Position numbers and translations under genes: made by a program
NCBI GenBank assembly: GCA_002898135.1
Contig: BDTQ01000266.1
Span: 1 to 5,232 of the forward strand
Length of the DNA stretch: 5,232 bases
Origin: a bacterium BMS3Bbin07
GTDB lineage: Bacteria > Nitrospirota > Thermodesulfovibrionia > Thermodesulfovibrionales > JdFR-85
Reading direction: 5' to 3'
Shown: positions 1 to 5,232 of the stretch, one piece after another
Layout: each line of letters starts with the position of its first letter
How positions within the stretch are numbered: the stretch's first letter is position 1
Notes under the pieces: model-generated
The model's database searches: none
Seen by the model: only the letters and a program-made list of their open reading frames with translations
What the model was told of the DNA's origin: nothing

Positions 1-17
1 CTGCGGGGCTATTCGGG

Positions 18-728
18 TTAATCGGATTTTGTCCGTGCAAGAACAGCTCCATAGACCTCTCTCACACCTGCACGGAGGAGAACCCTTGCGCATTCATTAA
101 TAGTGGCCCCGGTTGTCATTACATCATCAACAACAAGGACACGGCGGTGCAGAAGTTCGCTGCCGGGGCTGATAACCGAAAATGCACCTTTTGGATTCTT
201 CAGACGGTTTGCCCTTGAGAGGAGGCTCTGAGGCTGTATGTCTCTGGGCTTAATGAGGATGTTTGGTTCCAGGGGGATCGAGAAATTCCTGGAGAGACTA
301 TGGCTCAGGAGATGGCTTTGATTAAACCCCCTCAGAATCAGCCTCTCCTTACTCAGGGGAACAGGCAGGATTACATCCACGGGCGGCAACGGAAGACAGG
401 AGAGGAGTCTGCCCAGCGGCCTGGAGAGTCTTCTAACCTTTTCAAACTTCAGGAGATTGATTGCTGCCTTCAGTGCTCCCTCATAATCCCCAAACACATA
501 TATTTTTCTGTAGTGAGGGCTTTCTTTTATACAGGTTATACATTTAAAGTCATAATCCGGAGGGAGTGCAATCCCACAGGTGCGGCATCTTTTTGTATCA
601 GGGTTATGAGTTAATAACTGCCAGCAGTCAATGCAAAAGGGGGCATATTTCAGGCTGTCGGTAAGTCTGTCACAGGAAGGGCACCTTGAAGGAAAGATCA
701 GGTTAAAGAGCTTCCACATTTTCCGCAT
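18..728 (-). CDS. comF: ComF family phosphoribosyltransferase-like protein
   Basis: 236 residues, a typical ComF length. The N-terminal region holds two four-cysteine zinc sites: CPSC/CIDC (Cys16, 19, 32, 35) and CRTC/CITC (Cys48, 51, 63, 66). The rest is a type I phosphoribosyltransferase fold with the family segments FGDYEGALKAAINLLKF (79-95), VPLS (123-126), RGFNQS (133-138) and the PRPP-binding loop VLVVDDVMTTGAT (197-209) with its two acidic residues. In naturally competent bacteria ComF (GntX/ComFC) helps move incoming single-stranded DNA across the inner membrane; many non-competent bacteria also keep it, so the role here is uncertain. ATG at 728 gives a 31-base overlap with the PilZ gene. 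A second ATG at 719 (Met4) would give 22 bases and keeps every domain; neither has a clear ribosome binding site, so the exact start is open. TAA stop at 18-20; only 17 bases follow, too few to judge a terminator. Confidence 0.92.
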   Translation of the reverse strand: MRKMWKLFNLIFPSRCPSCDRLTDSLKYAPFCIDCWQLLTHNPDTKRCRTCGIALPPDYDFKCITCIKESPHYRKIYVFGDYEGALKAAINLLKFEKVRRLSRPLGRLLSCLPLPPVDVILPVPLSKERLILRGFNQSHLLSHSLSRNFSIPLEPNILIKPRDIQPQSLLSRANRLKNPKGAFSVISPGSELLHRRVLVVDDVMTTGATINECARVLLRAGVREVYGAVLARTKSD

Positions 729-1206
729 CTCGGTTTCATTGAAAGTGCTGCAACCTTGACCCTGTTCTTTATCCCGCAGTCTGGACAGACCTGGATTATA
801 AATGCCTCTTCCTGCTCCTCCTCCTCAGCCCGGGCCCTGGTTTTAACCTCCACAACATCTGATAACTTTGAGGTGTTGAAGTGTATGCCAATGAGTTCTT
901 CCCTGACAAACCTTACATATGTACTGTCACTTTCAATAATCTCTATTCCCATACCGTTTTTCACAAACTGTAAATGGGTCTTTACAGTCCGTTTCACCAC
1001 ACCCCTCAGTTGTGCAGTTGAGCCGTCAGGAAGCCTCAGTTGTATATTGACCTCTGTCCCGGGAACAAAGCCGTGCTGTGTCCTGATAAAGAGCCCCTTC
1101 TCTGAAAGGTCGGAGGATATGCCCCGGAAGAGCATGTCTCCGGAACTGAACTCGGTCTCAATTCGTTTTGTATATCGTTTATGTCTCCTTCTCGACGTTC
1201 TCGACA

Positions 1207-1207
<1 letters not shown>
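698..1207 (-). CDS. PilZ-domain protein with C-terminal zinc ribbon
   Basis: 169 residues, predicted soluble: no signal peptide or membrane segment seen. The N-terminus is very basic (RRRHKRYTKR) and contains overlapping RxxxR candidates (Arg7-Arg11, Arg11-Arg15), followed by DLSEKG at 33-38, which fits the DxSxxG half of the cyclic-di-GMP-binding signature, and GMGIEII at 85-91 late in the beta-barrel. This supports a PilZ domain of about residues 5-105, probably able to bind the second messenger. A short acidic linker (EEEEQEE, 128-134) leads to a four-cysteine ribbon: CPDC at 141-144 and CGKC at 161-164, similar in style to the N-terminal ribbon of thioredoxin-2 proteins. ATG at 1207 overlaps the purA stop (TAATG) with no strong Shine-Dalgarno, so translational reinitiation after purA is likely. 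The next Met (25) would lose the RxxxR motif. The 3' end overlaps comF. The partner and output are unknown; a scaffold, nucleic-acid or protein-binding adaptor role is only a guess. Confidence 0.85.
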
Positions 1208-2555
<1,348 letters not shown>

Positions 2556-3836
2556 TCACTTGCTGAATCTTCTCATGATTGTCCTGACCTCATCAAGCAG
2601 GCCTGAATCCTCACTGCCCTTCCCGGCGCATATTAATGATAACAGTTTTTCCCCCTTCCCTGCTCCTTCAATCTTTATTACATACTTGATTTCATTGAGT
2701 TTTGCGTACTCAAGGGAGCTTTCAAAAGGCCTTTTTATAATATCCCTGACCGCATCAAAACCCTTCTCCCTCAACTCCTTTGCAAGCCTCAGTGCCAAGG
2801 TCTTGCCGGTGGTAAGATCAACGATAAGTATCGAGATCCTTTCAGGTGCCGCCTTTTTTGAGACATTCAGTATATTCCCCAGGTCAATGGAAAACCCTGT
2901 AGCCGGGGACTCATCGCCAAAGGAGCCGATGAGGGAGTCATACCTCCCGCCACACCCGATAAAAAGGCCCCCTTCCGGAATAAACGCCTCAAAAAAAACC
3001 CCTGTATGATAATCAAATCCCCTGGCTTCCGATAGGTCAAATATGACCTTCCGGTGAACGCCGTGGGTCTTCATAAATCCGTATACCTCCTGAAGATTTT
3101 TCAGGGCAGCCTCTGAAACAGGGTTGCTGACAAGGTTTTCCGCCCTCCCCAGAATAGCTTCATCTCCGTATAGATACATTATCTCTTCATATAGTCTCAG
3201 CTCCTGCTCCGTAAGTATCCCTGCCTTGTGAAGGCCATGAAGCCCGGAGGTATCTTTACGGACAAAGATGGATTTCAGGGTCCCGATATGGGGAATAAGT
3301 CTTTCCTGTTCCCAGAAACCCCTCAGAAAATCTCTCTGCCCCATGGATATCCTGTAATTCTTCAGGTTAGCTGCCCCGAGCACATCTGTAAAAAGGGAGA
3401 TTATCTCGGCATCACCCTCCGGCTCCCTTATGCCTATAAGCTCTGCACCTAACTGAAAACTTTCTCTCTGCCTGCCCCCATGCACTTTTTCATACCTGAA
3501 GACATTCAGGCAATAAGAGAGGCGCAAAGGGCGCATATCACGAAGCGCCGTACCGGCAATCCTTGCAATCTGCGGGGTAACATCAGGCCGCAGAATCATG
3601 ACCCTGCCACTCTGGCGGTCTGTCAGTTTGTAGCCGCTCTCTATGAGGTCCTCTCCGGCACCACGGGATATAACGTCAAGATATTCAAATATCGGAGTTA
3701 TTACCTCCCTGTAGCCCCACTTTCTCATGGTATCCAGGCACCGGGACTCAAGTGCCCGTTTTCTTTCAGCATAACCGGGCAAAAGGTTTATACATCCTCT
3801 GGGGCTCAAGGGGCGGTCTGAAAGCGGGGCGGTCAT
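2556..3836 (-). CDS. hisZ: ATP phosphoribosyltransferase regulatory subunit (HisRS-like paralogue)
   Basis: 426 residues. HisZ is a histidyl-tRNA-synthetase relative that does not charge tRNA; it assembles with short-form HisG to make the active, histidine-sensitive first enzyme of histidine synthesis. Class II synthetase features are visible: motif 1 region about 41-55 (GYREVITPIFEY), the LRPDVTPQIARI segment 82-93, a motif 2-like stretch 105-135 (VFRYEKVHGGRQRESFQLGAE), and ARGFDYHTG 270-278 in place of the HisRS signature LVRGLDYYTG. The motif 3 region at 310-322 reads ATGFSIDLGNIL; where HisRS has GLERL this protein has DLGNI, so the motif 3 arginine is replaced by Asn320. That, and the DYHTG form, favour HisZ over a true HisS. 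About 95 residues after 332 resemble an anticodon-binding-type alpha/beta tail. ATG at 3836 lies 2 bases after the serA stop, with no good Shine-Dalgarno, so translation probably depends on coupling to serA. Stop is TGA. The next gene is purA, a common partner of hisZ in bacteria. Confidence 0.9.
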   Translation of the reverse strand: MTAPLSDRPLSPRGCINLLPGYAERKRALESRCLDTMRKWGYREVITPIFEYLDVISRGAGEDLIESGYKLTDRQSGRVMILRPDVTPQIARIAGTALRDMRPLRLSYCLNVFRYEKVHGGRQRESFQLGAELIGIREPEGDAEIISLFTDVLGAANLKNYRISMGQRDFLRGFWEQERLIPHIGTLKSIFVRKDTSGLHGLHKAGILTEQELRLYEEIMYLYGDEAILGRAENLVSNPVSEAALKNLQEVYGFMKTHGVHRKVIFDLSEARGFDYHTGVFFEAFIPEGGLFIGCGGRYDSLIGSFGDESPATGFSIDLGNILNVSKKAAPERISILIVDLTTGKTLALRLAKELREKGFDAVRDIIKRPFESSLEYAKLNEIKYVIKIEGAGKGEKLLSLICAGKGSEDSGLLDEVRTIMRRFSK

Positions 3837-3838
3837 TG

Positions 3839-5232
3839 TTACAATCTGATGAGCCTGACAGATATGATGTTTGGAAGTTCTCTTATCTCATCAAGCAGAC
3901 CGGCACTCACTTCAGCGTCCACGCTGACAACGGATATGGCCATCCCGGCAGCAGATTCACGTCCAAAATGCATTCTGGCAATGTTTATGTTGTTTTTACC
4001 AAGCAGTGCTCCGATATTGCCGATTACTCCCGGACGGTCCTTGTTGTGAATATATAGCATGATTCCCTCGGGGATAATCTCTACAGGAAAACTGTCGACA
4101 CGTATGATCCGGGGCTCTTTCTTTCCGTACAGGGTGCCATAGACTGCATTCTCCTTCCCGTTGGCCTTTACCTTGATAACGAGCATATTATGAAAATTAC
4201 CGGAATCCGGACTCCTCATCTCCTTTACCTCTATCCCGCGTTCTCTGGCTATCAGCGGGGCATTAACAAAATTCACGGTCTCGGTCAGGATGGGTGTAAG
4301 CAGCCCCTTAAGTGCGGCAATGGTGACGGGTTTTGTATCGATCTCACCCGCCTCTCCCCTGAACTCCACTGTTACCTCTGTTATCCCTCCCTCATACACC
4401 TGTGCTGCAAAGCTGCCGAGGGCCTCTGCCAATGTGATATAAGGCCTGAGCCTTGGCAACTGATCAGCGGGAATGGAGGGGAAGTTTACGGCATTACGTA
4501 TGGTGCCGTTCAGCAGATAATCGACCACCTGCTCTGCTATGGCGATGGCTACATTCTCCTGGGCCTCCCTCGTGGATGCTGCGAGATGGGGGGTGCAGAT
4601 AACACGGTCGAGCTTAATCAGGCTGAGGTCCTCAGGCGGCTCCTTTTCAAAGACATCCAGAGCAGCGCCCCCAACCTTTCCTGACTGAATTGCATCACCA
4701 AGGTCCTTTTCGTTTACAATCCCGCCCCTGGCGCAGTTAATGATATATACGCCATCCTTCATTGTCTCTATGGTCTCACGGTTAACAAGGTTTCTGGTCT
4801 CATCTGTAAGGGGTGTATGGATCGTTATGAAATCAGAGCGCTTAAAAAGTTCGCTTATGCTCACCTTTTCCACCCCGAGTTCCCCCGCCTTTTCGTCACT
4901 CAGGAATGGGTCGTAACCAATCACGTTCATCTCAAATGCATGGGCCCGCCTGGCTACCTGTGAGCCTATATTCCCGAGTCCGAGAATTCCGAGGGTCTTG
5001 TTAAAGAGTTCAACCCCCATAAATTTCTTCTTCTCCCACTTTCCCTCTTTCATCGAGAATGTAGCCTGCGGGATATTCCTTGCAAGGGCGAACATCAATG
5101 CAATCGCATGCTCTGCTGTTGTGATGGTATTTCCGCCGGGGGTATTCATCACTACAATACCCCTTTTTGTGGCACTGTTTTTATCAACATTATCAAGACC
5201 GGAGCCGGCCCTGCCGATTACCTTCAGGCTGG
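3839..5232 (-). CDS. serA: D-3-phosphoglycerate dehydrogenase, 5' end cut off by the window edge
   Basis: Catalyses NAD-dependent oxidation of 3-phosphoglycerate to 3-phosphohydroxypyruvate, the first committed step of serine synthesis, in the cytoplasm. The frame is open to the right edge; 463 residues are visible (first full codon at 5230). A GTG at 5152 could be mistaken for a start, but the 26 codons upstream read as typical family sequence (LKVIGRAGSGLDNVD), so it is internal. In visible numbering, the NAD-binding GLGNIG is at 84-89 with the ribose-binding Asp near 107. The catalytic trio is Arg168 (CARGG), Glu197 (KEPP) and His215 (TPHLAAST), with spacing of 29 and 18 that matches human PHGDH. 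An intervening allosteric-substrate-binding-type domain follows (about 250-390), then a C-terminal ACT domain (about 391-463, NKDRPGVIGNIG), the usual site of serine feedback. By family length (about 525-530) roughly 65-70 N-terminal residues are missing. It ends in TAA 2 bases before hisZ. Identification is very secure. Confidence 0.96.
   Translation of the reverse strand, partial: SLKVIGRAGSGLDNVDKNSATKRGIVVMNTPGGNTITTAEHAIALMFALARNIPQATFSMKEGKWEKKKFMGVELFNKTLGILGLGNIGSQVARRAHAFEMNVIGYDPFLSDEKAGELGVEKVSISELFKRSDFITIHTPLTDETRNLVNRETIETMKDGVYIINCARGGIVNEKDLGDAIQSGKVGGAALDVFEKEPPEDLSLIKLDRVICTPHLAASTREAQENVAIAIAEQVVDYLLNGTIRNAVNFPSIPADQLPRLRPYITLAEALGSFAAQVYEGGITEVTVEFRGEAGEIDTKPVTIAALKGLLTPILTETVNFVNAPLIARERGIEVKEMRSPDSGNFHNMLVIKVKANGKENAVYGTLYGKKEPRIIRVDSFPVEIIPEGIMLYIHNKDRPGVIGNIGALLGKNNINIARMHFGRESAAGMAISVVSVDAEVSAGLLDEIRELPNIISVRLIRL

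Noticed and set aside
2556..3836. Calling this gene histidyl-tRNA synthetase (hisS)
   Set aside because: The motif 3 arginine is missing and the LVRGLDYY signature is altered to EARGFDYH; linkage to purA also fits hisZ better.
4190..4684. A 164-codon plus-strand open frame opposite serA
   Set aside because: Fully antisense to the catalytic and middle domains of serA, whose motifs are intact. The translation is rich in Cys and Gly without a pattern that I recognise as a domain.
5150..5152. GTG as the start of serA
   Set aside because: The frame stays open to the window edge, and the upstream codons encode a conserved dehydrogenase segment (VIGRAGSGLDNVD), so the true start lies outside the window.

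Overview
The window is 5.2 kb of densely packed bacterial DNA in which every convincing gene lies on the minus strand. Transcription runs from the right edge to the left: serA (its 5' end lies beyond the window), hisZ, purA, a PilZ-domain gene with a C-terminal zinc ribbon, and comF. Spacing is very tight. There are 2 bases between serA and hisZ, 56 between hisZ and purA, a 1-base overlap (TAATG) between purA and the PilZ gene, and an overlap of about 31 bases between the PilZ gene and comF. This looks like one transcription unit whose promoter lies outside the window. No tRNA, rRNA, mobile element, CRISPR array or convincing terminator was found, and no gene-free stretch exceeds 56 bases.

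The organism is a bacterium with moderate GC content. HisZ implies a genome that uses the short form of HisG. The PilZ domain implies cyclic-di-GMP signalling or a descendant of that fold. Side-by-side hisZ and purA are common in proteobacteria and relatives. Together with serA upstream and a PilZ/zinc-ribbon protein downstream, this recalls Nitrospirota or Desulfobacterota/Geobacter-like lineages. That placement is an impression from gene order and protein style, not a database result.

The first three genes are metabolic. SerA commits 3-phosphoglycerate to serine (and through it glycine and one-carbon units). HisZ is the regulatory partner of the first enzyme of histidine synthesis, which consumes ATP and PRPP. 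PurA makes adenylosuccinate from IMP on the way to AMP. The logical link is purine and one-carbon economy: serine supplies glycine and formyl groups to purines, and histidine synthesis draws on ATP and returns AICAR. The last two genes are different: a probable nucleotide-signal-binding or regulatory protein, and a ComF-type phosphoribosyltransferase-like protein associated in other bacteria with DNA uptake.

Most of the window is ordinary conserved housekeeping sequence. The most interesting item is the small PilZ-zinc-ribbon protein, translationally stitched between purA and comF, with the second half of its zinc site encoded in the same bases as the start of comF. I did not find evidence of a wholly new system.
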